DNA of 64,000 bases from Corynebacterium ulcerans (lineage in GTDB: Bacteria; Actinomycetota; Actinomycetes; Mycobacteriales; Mycobacteriaceae), in assembly GCF_900187135.1 (NCBI RefSeq), contig NZ_LT906443.1, positions 1,798,001 to 1,862,000 of the forward strand, written 5' to 3'. Under the pieces are notes generated by a model. The model was not told the DNA's origin and did no database searches. It worked only from the letters and a program-made list of their open reading frames with translations. Position 1 is the stretch's first letter. Each line of letters opens with the position of its first letter. This document shows positions 45,606 to 55,369 of the stretch, in pieces. The translations under genes and the position numbers were made by a program.

Positions 45606-46643
45606 ATGACACAAGCGAAACCCCTATCAACGTGGGGCGCCACGTTAGACGAGATACTTGAGCGAGCGCACGTGGTTGCACTCCCTATGGCGGTGCCTTT
45701 TCGTGGTGTGACCACACGTGAAGCCCTCCTCATCGAAGGTCCCGCTGGATGGGGAGAGTTCGCGCCTTTTGCGGACTACACCCCTGAAGAATCCGCTCAT
45801 TGGCTTTCTTCAGGCCTCGAGATGGCGTACCAGGGTCCGCCGGAGGCGATGCGCGATTGCGTGGAGGTCAACGGCACTATTCCCGCAGTGGATTCTGAGC
45901 AAGTGCCTGAGGTGATGGCGCATTTTGCTGGGTGCAGAACCTTCAAAGTAAAAGTTGCGGAGAAAGGACAGTCGCTTGCGGATGACGTCGCTCGTGTGGC
46001 TGCCGTTCGGGAGGTCATGCCTTCGGCGATAGTGCGCGTTGATGCGAACCGTGGTTGGTCTGTTGACCAAGCCTTTTTCGCCGCCCAGCAGTTGGGCCCT
46101 CTGGACTATATGGAGCAGCCTTGTGCGACGGTTGCGGAGCTCGTCGAGTTGCGTCAGCGCCTCATTCGGGCTGGCCTGTTTGTTCGGGTCGCTGCGGATG
46201 AGTCGATACGCAGGGCAGAAGACCCCTATGAGGTGGCACGGGCCCAGGGGGCAGACGTTGCGGTGGTGAAAGCCGCCCCATTAGGAGGCCCGCGGACATT
46301 ACTCCGGATCGCCGAGTTTATGCGTGCGCGCGGCCTGGACATTACGGTGGCTAGTGCTCTCGATACAGGCGTGGGCATGAACGCCGGGCTGGCGGCGGTG
46401 GCAGCCCTACCCAAACACACTGATGATGAAGACTTTGATGTGCCTCCGGCTGCGGCTGGGCTGGCCACACAGCGACTTTTTGTAGAAGACATCACTGCAC
46501 CGCGCCACATCGTCGATGGACATCTGGCTGTGGACATGCTTGCTCCGGACCCCGATCGACTGTCTGATCTGAGCGTGAGCGGTCACCGCCGCGACGCGTG
46601 GCTGCAACGGCTACAAGACTCGTGGGAATTCCTTACCCACTAA
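45606..46643 (+). CDS. menC: o-Succinylbenzoate synthase
   Basis: MenC dehydrates SHCHC to o-succinylbenzoate. The 345-aa product is an enolase-superfamily protein with the catalytic lysine pair region TFKVKVAEKG (KxK), the metal-binding acids in VRVDANRGW, EQPC and ADESIRR, and the second-side lysine in VVKAAPLGG. It is of the short actinobacterial type (as Rv0553). menD follows after 63 bp on the same strand. Confidence 0.93.
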   Translation: MTQAKPLSTWGATLDEILERAHVVALPMAVPFRGVTTREALLIEGPAGWGEFAPFADYTPEESAHWLSSGLEMAYQGPPEAMRDCVEVNGTIPAVDSEQVPEVMAHFAGCRTFKVKVAEKGQSLADDVARVAAVREVMPSAIVRVDANRGWSVDQAFFAAQQLGPLDYMEQPCATVAELVELRQRLIRAGLFVRVAADESIRRAEDPYEVARAQGADVAVVKAAPLGGPRTLLRIAEFMRARGLDITVASALDTGVGMNAGLAAVAALPKHTDDEDFDVPPAAAGLATQRLFVEDITAPRHIVDGHLAVDMLAPDPDRLSDLSVSGHRRDAWLQRLQDSWEFLTH

Positions 46644-46693
46644 AACAAAAGCCGTGGTGCATGCCCCACTGTCATTGGCTGTGCAGGAACGCC

Positions 46694-46699
46694 TAAAAT
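46694..46699 (+). promoter_or_regulatory. -10-like box for leaderless menD
   Basis: TAAAAT at 46694-46699 ends 7 nt before ATG 46707. No ribosome binding site precedes the start. Confidence 0.45.
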
Positions 46700-46706
46700 A
46701 TGGGAC

Positions 46707-48320
46707 ATGATGTCATCGCCCCAGCTTGCACGCGCCGTCGCTGCCGAACTCGCCCGCCACCTCACCGATGTGGTGATATGCCCCGGCTCGCGTAACTCTC
46801 CGCTTTCCTTGGAGTTGCTTGCGCGGGGAGATATCCGAGTGCATACGCGTATCGACGAACGCAGCGCAGCATTCCTAGCGCTAGGCATGGGGCGGGCGTC
46901 CGGTCGGCATGTGGGAATCGTCACCACCTCTGGCACCGCGGTGGCCAATTGTCTGCCCGCGATCGTGGAGGCCTACCACTCACACACTCCCATCGCTATG
47001 ATTTCGGCGGATCGCCCGGCGCGACTGCAGGGGACGGGAGCGAATCAGACGATCAACCAAAGAGGGATCTTCGGAGTCGTTCCTACAACCTCCGTAGCTA
47101 CGCTTGCAGACGTACAACTCATCGATGCGGCCTTTAACAAAGGCCAGGTTCATATCAATGTGGAGCTGGATACGCCTTTGGTGGGGGACTCCCTGCCGGA
47201 GTCGCCTGCCGAGAATGTGAAAAAGGCACCGATAAAAAGTGAAGTGGTAGATCACGGCGAAGTAGAGATAGACCTCAGCCGCAACACCCTCGTCATCGCT
47301 GGCGATGAAGCATGGGACGTGCCTGGGCTGGAAGATGTCCCCACCATCGCCGAGCCAAGCGCCCCCGCCCCCTATCACCCCGTGCACCCGCTGGCAGCCG
47401 GAATATTTGCTCATGAGCAGGTTTCCGCTGAAGGCTACGTGGTCAATACCAAGCCGGAGCAGGTGATTGTGGTGGGGCATCCAACGCTGCATCGGAGCGT
47501 CTTTGATTTGATTGCTGATCCGGCAATCGAGGTAACCGTACTAACGCGTACTGACACAGTTACCGACCCCACTCGCAGCGCGAAAAAAGTTGGGACTCGG
47601 GTAAAAACCACAGGTCAACCTTCAAAGCAATGGCTCAAGATCTGTGAAGCTGCCTCCGAGCTGGGGGCCGAGGCCGTCCGGGATGTACTCGCCCAGGACT
47701 TTAGCTTCAGCGGACTCCATGTAGCCGCAGCGGTAGCAGACACGCTCGCCACCGGCGACACCCTCGTGCTGGGGGCATCCAACCCGGTCCGCGATGCATC
47801 CTTTGTCGGCCTGCCATTCTCCGCAGTAGACACCTATACACCCCGCGGTACAGCAGGGATCGACGGCACAGTGTCCCAAGCGATTGGCGTGGCGTTGGCC
47901 GTACAAACACGAAACCCCGAGGAAATCCGCGCTGCTCGTACCGTGGCGCTCATGGGAGACGTGACCTTCCTCCACGACGTGGGTGGGCTCCTCATCGGTC
48001 CCGATTCGCCGCAGCCGGAAAACCTGACAATCGTGGTGGCTAATGATTCCGGCGGTGGAATCTTTGAGACCCTTGAGGTAGGGAACCCCCAGCTGCGGGA
48101 CAGCTTTGAGCGAGCCTTTGGTACTCCGCACGGGGTGGATATTGAAAGCCTGGCTGCCGCATACGGCGTGGAATATCACTGTGCAACTGATGTGCAGGGG
48201 CTCGTCGAAAAGCTTATCGACGCCACCGACACGGCAGGTTTTACCCTCATTGAAGCCCGAACCACACGTGCTGATCGCCGCGCCATGCACGAGGCGCTGG
48301 CCAAGAAGGTGACCATGTGA
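46707..48320 (+). CDS. menD: 2-succinyl-5-enolpyruvyl-6-hydroxy-3-cyclohexene-1-carboxylate synthase
   Basis: MenD is the thiamine-diphosphate enzyme that joins 2-oxoglutarate to isochorismate. The 537-aa product has the N-terminal [16 protein letters not shown] with the following [11 protein letters not shown] (catalytic Glu region) and the C-terminal ThDP/Mg motif [13 protein letters not shown] ... [11 protein letters not shown]. It overlaps by 4 bp with the DUF3592 gene (GTGA), so menD, DUF3592, the mannosyltransferase and menG form an overlapping set. Confidence 0.95.
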   Translation: MMSSPQLARAVAAELARHLTDVVICPGSRNSPLSLELLARGDIRVHTRIDERSAAFLALGMGRASGRHVGIVTTSGTAVANCLPAIVEAYHSHTPIAMISADRPARLQGTGANQTINQRGIFGVVPTTSVATLADVQLIDAAFNKGQVHINVELDTPLVGDSLPESPAENVKKAPIKSEVVDHGEVEIDLSRNTLVIAGDEAWDVPGLEDVPTIAEPSAPAPYHPVHPLAAGIFAHEQVSAEGYVVNTKPEQVIVVGHPTLHRSVFDLIADPAIEVTVLTRTDTVTDPTRSAKKVGTRVKTTGQPSKQWLKICEAASELGAEAVRDVLAQDFSFSGLHVAAAVADTLATGDTLVLGASNPVRDASFVGLPFSAVDTYTPRGTAGIDGTVSQAIGVALAVQTRNPEEIRAARTVALMGDVTFLHDVGGLLIGPDSPQPENLTIVVANDSGGGIFETLEVGNPQLRDSFERAFGTPHGVDIESLAAAYGVEYHCATDVQGLVEKLIDATDTAGFTLIEARTTRADRRAMHEALAKKVTM

Positions 48321-48772
48321 GTCGGCTGCCGCACTATCCGCCATCGAGTATCAGGAGACGCTTACACCAAGCCGTACTGGCGCTTTTTGCCGCGGCAACG
48401 ATTGGCTGCTTCAGCATGGTGATAGGCCCTGCCCTTAACGACCGCGAGATAGCAAAATCACCAGGGAGCACTCTGGCTAAAGTTATTGACGTGGGCACAT
48501 TCCGCTCCACAGTGGAATATCAAGATGAAGACGGCGTCTACCATTCTCCGCGCGGTGGCTTGCTCTATCCCACGGGCCTGGGCAAAGGGCAACGCGTGTG
48601 GGTAACCTATGCCAAAAGCAACCCAGACCTGGTAAAAGTGCAGGGCAGGGGATGGACACTTGCACTCATACCGGCGCTGAGTACCTGGGTAGTGTCTCTC
48701 GCCATCGCGGTGGCTCTGTGGTGGGCTGTGACCCTGTGGTACAGAAAACATGCGCATAGCGATCATCGCTGA
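48317..48772 (+). CDS. DUF3592-like membrane protein
   Basis: The 151-aa product has two hydrophobic segments (about residues 18-38 and 117-137) flanking a soluble beta-rich domain of about 75 residues ([21 protein letters not shown] ... [21 protein letters not shown]), the pattern of DUF3592 proteins. Rv0556 has a similar position. The GTG start overlaps the menD stop and the gene end overlaps the mannosyltransferase start by 23 bp. Function unknown. Confidence 0.78.
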   Translation: MSRLPHYPPSSIRRRLHQAVLALFAAATIGCFSMVIGPALNDREIAKSPGSTLAKVIDVGTFRSTVEYQDEDGVYHSPRGGLLYPTGLGKGQRVWVTYAKSNPDLVKVQGRGWTLALIPALSTWVVSLAIAVALWWAVTLWYRKHAHSDHR

Positions 48773-49868
48773 ATCATTTCTCCCCTCTGTCAACGGGGTA
48801 TCCAATTCAGTGCTGCGCGTCTTGGAACACGCTCAGAGATGCGGGCATCAGGCCATGGTGATCGCGCCGGGTGCACGGGATGGTGAGGAAGAAATACGTT
48901 CTTACTGCGGCGCGACCATCCATCGCGTGCCGACCGTGATGGTGCCGCTGATCAATTCCTTGCCCATCGGGGTCCCCGTAGGGATTCGGGAGTTGTTGCG
49001 AGCCTTTAGGCCCGATGTTGTGCACCTTGCGTCGCCTTATGTGCTGGCTGCCCGAGGTGCCTTTGTGGCTAGGCGGCTAGGAATACCATGTGTGGCAGTC
49101 TTTCAAACAGACATTGCGGGTTTTAGCCACACATATCATTTGCGATGGTTGGAACGCACTAGTTGGGCCTGGACACGGGCTTTTCACAATGCAGCGACCC
49201 TTACCCTCGCACCCTCTACCTCGGCGGTAACAGCCTTGAAGCTGCATGGCATCGAGCGCGTCAAAACGTGGGGTCGGGGAGTGGATCTGGAGCTGTTTCA
49301 TCCAGATCGCAGGGACCACGAACTCAGGCGCCTTTGGAGCTCAGGCAGCCGCATCATCGTGGGATATGTGGGCAGGCTAGCTGCGGAGAAAGGCGTGCAT
49401 AGACTGGTTGATCTAGCGCGCGACAACAACATTCAGCTGGTTATCGTTGGCGATGGCCCAGAACGGAAACTCTTAGAATCACAGCTCCCGGGAGCGATTT
49501 TTACCGGAGCGCTTACTGGCCTTGCCCTGGCTCAGGCCTACGCTAGCTTTGACGTGTTTGTACATCCTGGTGAGTTTGAGACTTTTTGTCAGACAATCCA
49601 GGAGGCCAAGGCATCTGGGGTTCCGGTGGTGTCCGTGGCGGAGGGCGGGCCGCGAGATTTGGTAGATAGGGGGTCGGGTGTACTGCTACCGCTTATCGAC
49701 GACTCATTGGTGGGCTTATCGCAATCCACGTATGACGTCTTTTCGGCTCGTGAGGACCTGAGCAAAACCGCACGCCAGAGCGTGGAAGGTAAGTCGTGGA
49801 CTCGAATTTGTGACCAACTCTTCCGCTATTACCAAGAAGCGATGATTACACTGGACAACCGTGGCTAA
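48750..49868 (+). CDS. mgtA: GDP-mannose-dependent alpha-mannosyltransferase (MgtA-type)
   Basis: The 372-aa product is a GT-B, family GT4 glycosyltransferase: N-terminal [32 protein letters not shown] in the middle, and donor-site motif [22 protein letters not shown]. In C. glutamicum the homologue next to menG (formerly called PimB) adds mannose to glucuronosyl-diacylglycerol, forming a lipoglycan anchor at the membrane; here this is inferred from homology and position. It overlaps menG by 8 bp. Confidence 0.88.
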   Translation: MRIAIIAESFLPSVNGVSNSVLRVLEHAQRCGHQAMVIAPGARDGEEEIRSYCGATIHRVPTVMVPLINSLPIGVPVGIRELLRAFRPDVVHLASPYVLAARGAFVARRLGIPCVAVFQTDIAGFSHTYHLRWLERTSWAWTRAFHNAATLTLAPSTSAVTALKLHGIERVKTWGRGVDLELFHPDRRDHELRRLWSSGSRIIVGYVGRLAAEKGVHRLVDLARDNNIQLVIVGDGPERKLLESQLPGAIFTGALTGLALAQAYASFDVFVHPGEFETFCQTIQEAKASGVPVVSVAEGGPRDLVDRGSGVLLPLIDDSLVGLSQSTYDVFSAREDLSKTARQSVEGKSWTRICDQLFRYYQEAMITLDNRG

Positions 49869-50559
49869 GGCATCTTTGGAAAAGAACCCCTTCGACGTGG
49901 CAAAAATGTTCGACGGTGTGGGTAAAAACTACGACATCACGAACACCGTGCTGAGCTTTGGGCAAGACCGTAAGTGGCGCGAGAAGACCCGTGAACGGTT
50001 GAACCTTAAACCCGGCGAACGGGTTCTGGATCTAGCCGCCGGTACCGCAGTGTCTACGGTGGAGCTAAAGAAATCAGGTGCGTGGGTTGTGGCCTGCGAT
50101 TTTTCACAGGGAATGCTCGCAGCAGGCAAAGACCGAGACGTTCCCAAGGTGGTGGGCGACGGTATGCAGCTGCCTTTTGCCGATAACTCCTTTGACGCGG
50201 TCACCATCTCTTATGGCCTACGGAACGTTCATGATTACCAGGCGGCGCTTCGGGAGATGGCGCGGGTGACCAAACCCGGCGGTCGGCTCACTATTGCAGA
50301 GTTCTCCACTCCCAATGTTCCTGGCTTTAAGACGATCTACAAAGAGTACCTGACCAGGTTGTTACCGCTGATAGCTAAAGCTGTGGGAACAAACCCAGAG
50401 GCTTATGAGTACCTTGCTGAGTCCATCCGTGCATGGCCAGAAAGAGAAGAGCTGGCTCGCGCTATCAACAATAACGGCTGGTCTGACGCAGGGTGGCAGA
50501 ACCTTTCCCTGGGGATCGTTGCGTTGCACTCGGCAGTAAAACCTGGGAGCAACGCCTAG
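49861..50559 (+). CDS. menG: Demethylmenaquinone methyltransferase
   Basis: MenG/UbiE methylates demethylmenaquinone using SAM, the last ring step in menaquinone synthesis. The 232-aa product has the UbiE signatures [17 protein letters not shown] near the start, motif [13 protein letters not shown], and [13 protein letters not shown] ([12 protein letters not shown]) followed by [17 protein letters not shown]. Start GTG 49861, overlapping the mannosyltransferase. A bidirectional hairpin terminator follows. Confidence 0.95.
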   Translation: MAKASLEKNPFDVAKMFDGVGKNYDITNTVLSFGQDRKWREKTRERLNLKPGERVLDLAAGTAVSTVELKKSGAWVVACDFSQGMLAAGKDRDVPKVVGDGMQLPFADNSFDAVTISYGLRNVHDYQAALREMARVTKPGGRLTIAEFSTPNVPGFKTIYKEYLTRLLPLIAKAVGTNPEAYEYLAESIRAWPEREELARAINNNGWSDAGWQNLSLGIVALHSAVKPGSNA

Positions 50560-50571
50560 GGACAAAATCAA

Positions 50572-50609
50572 AGGCCTCCTTGCGTCGTTATACCTGAGCA
50601 AGGAGGCCT
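50572..50609. terminator. Bidirectional terminator menG / dehydrogenase
   Basis: AGGCCTCCTTGC (50572-50583) and GCAAGGAGGCCT (50598-50609) form a perfect 12-bp stem between convergent genes. A T-rich tract (TTGATTTTG) follows on the minus strand only. Confidence 0.75.
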
Positions 50610-50635
50610 CACATGCGTAGCTAGGTTATCCCCGG

Positions 50636-51598
50636 TTAGGAGCTGGCGCGCTGCACTGTCTCGCGGATGAACTCGGCGGACTTGTGTATCTGCTCCAATT
50701 CCCAATCGTTGAGGGATGGCGGCATCTTGCGGAGCGCGCCGGTATTGCCGATGAGGGTAGGCACGGACATGGAAACGTCGTGGAGCCCATATTCACCATT
50801 GAGCGGGGTGCAGATGGGGTGCACGGAGTGCTCATTAAGCAACACGCACTTAGCCAGCTCATTAGCTGATCGTGCTACACCCGCATTGGTCCATCCCTTG
50901 GCCAAGAGGACGTCATAGGCTGCCTTAATCACCCGCTCTTGGATCTCTGGGGCCGTGGGAAGAGGGCTGCCCCGCCAGGTAGAAAGCTCATCCCAGCTGA
51001 GGCCTTGAACGTTGACCCTGGAGAGAATGGGAACCGACGTAGAGCCATGCTCGCCCATCATGTAACCGGTGACCGATTTGGGGTCAATCCCAAGCTCAGT
51101 TCCTATGATCCAACGCATCCGAGCGGAATCTAGCATGGTGCCAGTTCCAAAGATTTTTTCGGTGGGATAATCAAATTCCGTGGTAGCAATGTGCACCATA
51201 GCGTCGAGTGGGTTGGTGATAAAGATGACCACGGCATCCTTGGTATGTGCCGAGATATTTCCCATGACATCGCGAACCACCGCTCCACTCATCTCTGCGA
51301 GCTCGGCTCGATCCGGCATCCGCTCGGGATCATCAGGATCTGGAAGAATCGATCCACCAGCGGCGACGATAATCACGTCCGCGTCGGCGCAATCAGAATA
51401 ATCGCCTGGGTGGCAGTATGTGTATGCGGTTCCCGGGACACCCGTGGATTGAGCTTGATCTATGGCCTCACCCTTGGACACACCCGGATTGATATCAATC
51501 GTGGCTATCTCCGAGTAGAGGCCTGAATCCATTGCGTAGCTAAGAACGTAGGAGCCAACGTGGCCTACGCCAACAACAACTAATTTCGAGGTATGCAT
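50636..51598 (-). CDS. L-2-hydroxyacid dehydrogenase of the LDH/MDH family
   Basis: The 320-aa product is an NAD-dependent lactate/malate dehydrogenase-type enzyme: VVGVGHVGSYVL, NPLD, arginine in TMLDSARMRW and catalytic His in GEHGSTSVP. The substrate loop (ILPDPDDPERMPDRAEL) does not match the QKPGETR of L-lactate dehydrogenase nor the ARKPG of malate dehydrogenase, and a 4-6 residue expansion is present. It may be an L-2-hydroxyisocaproate-type or other 2-hydroxyacid enzyme. A TAGACT box lies 8 nt before the ATG. It is next to but not obviously part of the menaquinone genes. Confidence 0.85.
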   Translation of the reverse strand: MHTSKLVVVGVGHVGSYVLSYAMDSGLYSEIATIDINPGVSKGEAIDQAQSTGVPGTAYTYCHPGDYSDCADADVIIVAAGGSILPDPDDPERMPDRAELAEMSGAVVRDVMGNISAHTKDAVVIFITNPLDAMVHIATTEFDYPTEKIFGTGTMLDSARMRWIIGTELGIDPKSVTGYMMGEHGSTSVPILSRVNVQGLSWDELSTWRGSPLPTAPEIQERVIKAAYDVLLAKGWTNAGVARSANELAKCVLLNEHSVHPICTPLNGEYGLHDVSMSVPTLIGNTGALRKMPPSLNDWELEQIHKSAEFIRETVQRASS

Positions 51599-51693
51599 AC
51601 TTTCTCAGTCTAGGAGGCCTCAAGATGGAGCTCCACCAGAAAAAGCATGGTTAACGCCACATTGCAGTAAAGCTACACGTATGCAGAGCAGCC

Positions 51694-52974
51694 TTATGAC
51701 CACAACGGACTGTCACGACGCCACCGGCTGACGCCTACGCCTGCGCAGCGCCAGAGACGCGCAACAAGATCGCGATCGGAGTCCGAGACAAGGTTGCCCA
51801 TGAGCCGTGCAGCCGCTGGCATGATGGCGTTGCCCAGTGGTCTGCGTAGAGCGAGCGGACCTGCGATGGGTAAGAACTGCGGGTAGGTGAGCAACCGTGC
51901 AGCTGTGCGGGCTAACATGAACGCTTCCCCGTAAGTGGAGCGCAACAATTCTGGCCAGGCATGAGATAGATCCTTATCGGTGCCCAACAGACTGACTGCC
52001 AGTGCTGCGGTTTCCATGCCATAGTCGATGCCTTCACCGTTGAGTGGGTTCACACATGCTGCGGCGTCGCCAATGAGCATCCAGTTAGGGCCCGCGACGT
52101 TGCTTACCGCGCCCCCCATAGGCAATAACGCGGAGGCAACGCGTTGTGGTGTTCCAAAACCCCACTCCTCGCTGTGCTGCTCTGCGTAGCTTCGGAGAAG
52201 TTTTTTTGTGTTCACCTTCGCCGGACGGGTGTCCGTGGACAAAGCGCCGCAGCCGACGTTTGCAGTGCCGTTGCCTAACGGAAATATCCATCCGTATCCG
52301 GGCTGCGTGGTACCGGTATCGTCGCGAAGCTCTAGGTGCGAATGGATCCACGGGTCATCTGCGCGAGGAGTCTCGCAATAAGACCGCGCTGCGATCCCGT
52401 ACACCTCGCCGCGGTGCCACTGCCGGCCCAGCAGCTTTCCAAAAGTGGAACGCACGCCATCCGCGACGATGACATAAGCGGGAGCAATGACTCGACCATC
52501 ATCCACAGTGACAGTGCGGATGCGGCCAGCCTTGGGAGTAGCACTTGGCGGCTGCGACGTATGAGGATCTGCGTCCACGGAGACCGCCGTGGCCCCTTGC
52601 CACACCAGGACATTCTTGTGCTGTTGAGCTGTGTTTAAGAGCAACTCGTCAAACTCTGTACGCGGCATGGCAGAGCCGATCGTCCCAAAAGAAGACGTGG
52701 GCCACGGCGCAGTCACCGAACCTCCAAAGCCGTGCAGTTTTAAGCCCTTGGAGGAATATCGAGAGGTGACATCAATCCCAATTTTTTCTAATTGGTGCAC
52801 CGCACGGGGTGTGAGACCATCGCCGCAGGTTTTGTCGCGAGGGAAGGTGGCGGCGTCGATAAGCAAAACCGTTGAGCCGCGCTGTGCGGCATTAATAGCT
52901 GCCGTGGAACCGGCAGGGCCAGCACCCACCACGAGCACGTCTACAGAAAAAACGGAATCATTCACGCGCACCAT
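51694..52974 (-). CDS. menJ: Geranylgeranyl reductase-type flavoprotein, MenJ-like
   Basis: The 426-aa FAD enzyme has VLVVGAGPAGSTAAINAA near the N-terminus, the CGDGLTPRAV segment, DGVRSTFGKLLG and the second FAD motif LIGDAAACVNPLNGEGIDYGMETA. In mycobacteria MenJ (Rv0561c), coded next to the polyprenyl synthetase as here, reduces one isoprene unit of menaquinone. The start is ATG 52974; TATAGC lies 7 nt upstream on the minus strand, so it is probably leaderless. It is divergent from the polyprenyl synthetase gene. Confidence 0.88.
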   Translation of the reverse strand: MVRVNDSVFSVDVLVVGAGPAGSTAAINAAQRGSTVLLIDAATFPRDKTCGDGLTPRAVHQLEKIGIDVTSRYSSKGLKLHGFGGSVTAPWPTSSFGTIGSAMPRTEFDELLLNTAQQHKNVLVWQGATAVSVDADPHTSQPPSATPKAGRIRTVTVDDGRVIAPAYVIVADGVRSTFGKLLGRQWHRGEVYGIAARSYCETPRADDPWIHSHLELRDDTGTTQPGYGWIFPLGNGTANVGCGALSTDTRPAKVNTKKLLRSYAEQHSEEWGFGTPQRVASALLPMGGAVSNVAGPNWMLIGDAAACVNPLNGEGIDYGMETAALAVSLLGTDKDLSHAWPELLRSTYGEAFMLARTAARLLTYPQFLPIAGPLALRRPLGNAIMPAAARLMGNLVSDSDRDLVARLWRCAGVGVSRWRRDSPLWS

Positions 52975-52981
52975 TGTGACA

Positions 52982-52987
52982 GCTATA
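52982..52987 (-). promoter_or_regulatory. -10-like box for leaderless menJ-like gene
   Basis: Minus-strand TATAGC ends 7 nt before ATG 52974, with no ribosome binding site between. Confidence 0.4.
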
Positions 52988-53125
52988 GGCCTTCCTTCAC
53001 ACCCCGGGGTGTGTAAGCATGACAGTTTCGACTACGGTTAGGAGGTTAGTTGTAGAACGCTAAGCGCGGTTAGTTCATCCTAACGTGGATGGCTACTGCC
53101 ATGACCTTGTAAAGGCAGTTTTGGA

Positions 53126-54145
53126 ATGAGCAACGGTGCCGAAGGATTAAGCACGTCCACCGGTACGCGAGTTGACCTCGGTAACCCCGCCCTCAACGAG
53201 GATATTTCCGTCGGCATGACTCGTGTCGAGGAACTACTTCAAAAGGAGCTCTCCGTCGGTGAGGACTTCATTGTGGAGAAGGTCAAACACCTCGCGAAAG
53301 CCGGCGGGAAACGTTTCCGGCCCATGTTCGCCCTTTTGGCATCACAGTACGGGGATCGGCCCGTGTCCGAGGACGTGATCAAAGCTGCCGTAGTCGTTGA
53401 AATGACGCACCTGGCTACGCTTTATCACGACGATGTGATGGACGAAGCTGCTAAACGACGCGGTGTAGAAAGCGCTAACGCACGTTGGAATAACTCCGTC
53501 GCCATCTTGGCCGGCGACATTCTGTTGGCGCACGTCTCACGACTTATGGCCGACTTGGGCACCGATACAGTACGTCACTTCTCTGAAACCTTCGGTGACT
53601 TGGTCACCGGCCAAATGCGAGAAACTATCGGAGTCGGAGATAACGATCCGATCGAGCATTATATGGCCGTGATCCGCGAAAAGACGGGAGTGCTTATAGC
53701 CTCCGCCGGATACCTTGGTGCCCTGCATTCTGGAGCAACTCCGGCTCATATCGAGGCACTGCGGGCATATGGTGCTGCCATTGGGATGGTCTTCCAGATT
53801 GTCGATGACATTATCGATATTTTCTCGGCTTCTGAGGACTCGGGTAAGACCCCAGGGACCGACCTACGAGAAGGCGTATTCACCCTTCCGGTCCTTTATG
53901 CGTTGCGAGAGCAGACACCAGTAGGCGAGGAGCTTCGGGCAACCCTTACAGGGCCGCTGACTGATGACGCGACTGTTGCCAGGGTTCTTGATCTGCTCGC
54001 TCAATCTACGGGTCGGGACCAGGCGCTCGCTGATGTTCATCGCTATCTCAATGAGGCGGAGAGCCAACTGGAACTTCTGCCGCAGAATGCAACAACAGAT
54101 GCGTTGCGTAATCTTGCTCGCTTTACCGTTCAGCGAGTTGGTTAA
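53126..54145 (+). CDS. Polyprenyl diphosphate synthase (menaquinone side chain)
   Basis: The 339-aa product is a trans-prenyltransferase with first Asp-rich motif DDVMD (102-106) in YHDDVMDEA, second motif DDIID (227-231) and the RFRPMF substrate region. The residue five positions before the first motif is alanine, which favours long-chain products. The neighbouring menG and menJ-like genes, and Rv0562 (grcC1) in the same place, suggest it makes the menaquinone side chain (about C40-C45). ATG 53126 follows AAAGGCAG. Confidence 0.93.
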   Translation: MSNGAEGLSTSTGTRVDLGNPALNEDISVGMTRVEELLQKELSVGEDFIVEKVKHLAKAGGKRFRPMFALLASQYGDRPVSEDVIKAAVVVEMTHLATLYHDDVMDEAAKRRGVESANARWNNSVAILAGDILLAHVSRLMADLGTDTVRHFSETFGDLVTGQMRETIGVGDNDPIEHYMAVIREKTGVLIASAGYLGALHSGATPAHIEALRAYGAAIGMVFQIVDDIIDIFSASEDSGKTPGTDLREGVFTLPVLYALREQTPVGEELRATLTGPLTDDATVARVLDLLAQSTGRDQALADVHRYLNEAESQLELLPQNATTDALRNLARFTVQRVG

Positions 54146-54223
54146 AAGCAGGTCAGCGTACCGATTTGCCTTTGTCTACTAGATTCGTAGTACAGTATGT
54201 AGCGCACCACGAACGTGGAGCAC

Positions 54224-54305
54224 GCCAGGTTGCCCGAGCGGCCAAAGGGAGCGGACTGTAAATCCGTCGGCATTGCCTACAGAAGTTCGAATCTTCTACC
54301 TGGCA
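54224..54305 (+). tRNA. tRNA-Tyr (GTA)
   Basis: The acceptor GCCAGGT pairs with ACCTGGC (54298-54304), with the A discriminator at 54305 and CCA encoded at 54306-54308. The anticodon loop is CTGTAAA with GTA, and there is a long variable arm as expected of a class II tRNA-Tyr. A terminator with a 10-bp stem follows. Confidence 0.95.
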
Positions 54306-54312
54306 CCAACTA

Positions 54313-54342
54313 AGCCTCAGCAGTAAAATGCTGGGGCTTTTT
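54313..54342 (+). terminator. Terminator of tRNA-Tyr
   Basis: AGCCTCAGCA (54313-54322) pairs with TGCTGGGGCT (54329-54338) with one G-T pair, and is followed by TTTT. Confidence 0.8.
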
Positions 54343-54664
54343 GGCGTCTTTGGGGTCGTTGTGGAGAGGGGGTTGCCTGTGGTGGGTGGGGGAGTGTCGT
54401 TTTTGAGAACGCTAGAAAAAGTGAACTGTGCTTTTGCGGGAAACTGGAGAGCTAGCGTTCTCAAAAACGACAATCGGATGCGGAAGCGCCTGGGAGGCTA
54501 GGGGTTTCTTTGAAGCAAGGGGGTCTATAAAAGTTTTAGTCGTAGTTTTCGGTCTCTAAATGCGCTATGAACTGGTGATTTGTATTAATTGCCATACTCG
54601 GGTTAATCTTTGTGAGGCTTCAACGGAGCGGCCCAGAGGATTCTGGTTCACAACAAGAGGCTGT
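54343..54664. other. tRNA-Tyr/tRNA-Thr spacer with long inverted repeat
   Basis: This 322-bp gap has no supported gene. It holds the 20-bp perfect inverted repeat described separately (54396-54471). The promoter of tRNA-Thr must lie near 54560-54650; no clear box is visible. Confidence 0.4.
54396..54471. repeat. 20-bp perfect inverted repeat with 36-nt spacer
   Basis: The left arm GTCGTTTTTGAGAACGCTAG (54396-54415) is the exact complement of the right arm at 54452-54471. The arms are AT-rich on the outside, and no T tract follows on either strand. It may form a 76-nt stem-loop RNA or be a small mobile/palindromic repeat. No transposase or target-site duplication is visible. Confidence 0.7.
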
Positions 54665-54737
54665 GCCCCCTTAGCTCAGTCGGCAGAGCGTTTCCATGGT
54701 AAGGAAAAGGTCGACAGTTCGATTCTGTCAGGGGGCT
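54665..54737 (+). tRNA. tRNA-Thr (GGT)
   Basis: The acceptor GCCCCCT pairs with AGGGGGC (54730-54736), discriminator T. The anticodon loop ATGGTAA carries GGT. CCA is not encoded. Next in order is tRNA-Met. Confidence 0.94.
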
Positions 54738-54775
54738 CTGTTCTTTTATCTGGCATTGTTCAGGTAGGGGAGTGG

Positions 54776-54847
54776 GGCGGTGTAGCTCAGTGGTAGAGCA
54801 AGCGACTCATAATCGCTGTGTCGCGAGTTCAATTCTCGCCATCGCTA
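54776..54847 (+). tRNA. tRNA-Met (CAT), elongator type
   Basis: The anticodon loop CTCATAA carries CAT. The acceptor pairs GGCGGTG with CATCGCT, giving a G-T first pair; the anticodon stem (AGCGA/TCGCT) lacks the GGG/CCC of initiators, so this is the elongator tRNA. Discriminator A; CCA is not encoded. Confidence 0.93.
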
Positions 54848-54974
54848 CTAGGGAATATGCTGAATGGCTATGCACTGGGATGCTTTCCGGTGCTTTTTCC
54901 ATAGGAATTCCCTTTTGTTGGGTGGTCTAGTAAGGTTGCCCGTGTTGCTTTCGAGTGATCGGAAACAACGGCCT

Positions 54975-55047
<73 letters not shown>

Positions 55048-55053
55048 CAAAAG

Positions 55054-55088
55054 AAACCGGTAGATGTGTAGCATCTACCGGTTTTGTT
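55054..55088 (+). terminator. Terminator after tRNA-Trp
   Basis: AAACCGGTAGATG (55054-55066) pairs perfectly over 13 bp with its complement (55072-55084) around a 5-nt loop; TTTTGTTATTG follows. Confidence 0.88.
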
Positions 55089-55369
55089 ATTGAAGTGTAT
55101 CCCTCTTGGTGTTGATAGATGCCATGAGGATTAATTCCTAGCCTTAAGGAAGTCTGATATAGTCTTCACGATAACTGGGGACAGGTAGTATGCCTATCCT
55201 CGCAACAGGGTTCTTTGTGCCGTGCTTGTACTGCAATGCGTTCCCCTTTGCTACGTCGTTAGCTTTATGGGCGCGTGTCAAGGTACGGTAGCGGTAAAGA
55301 GGTGCTCTGGAAGCGGCGATAAGTAATTGCGTCGTACAACCTGCATCGTAGACAACAACGAGGAGAGCT

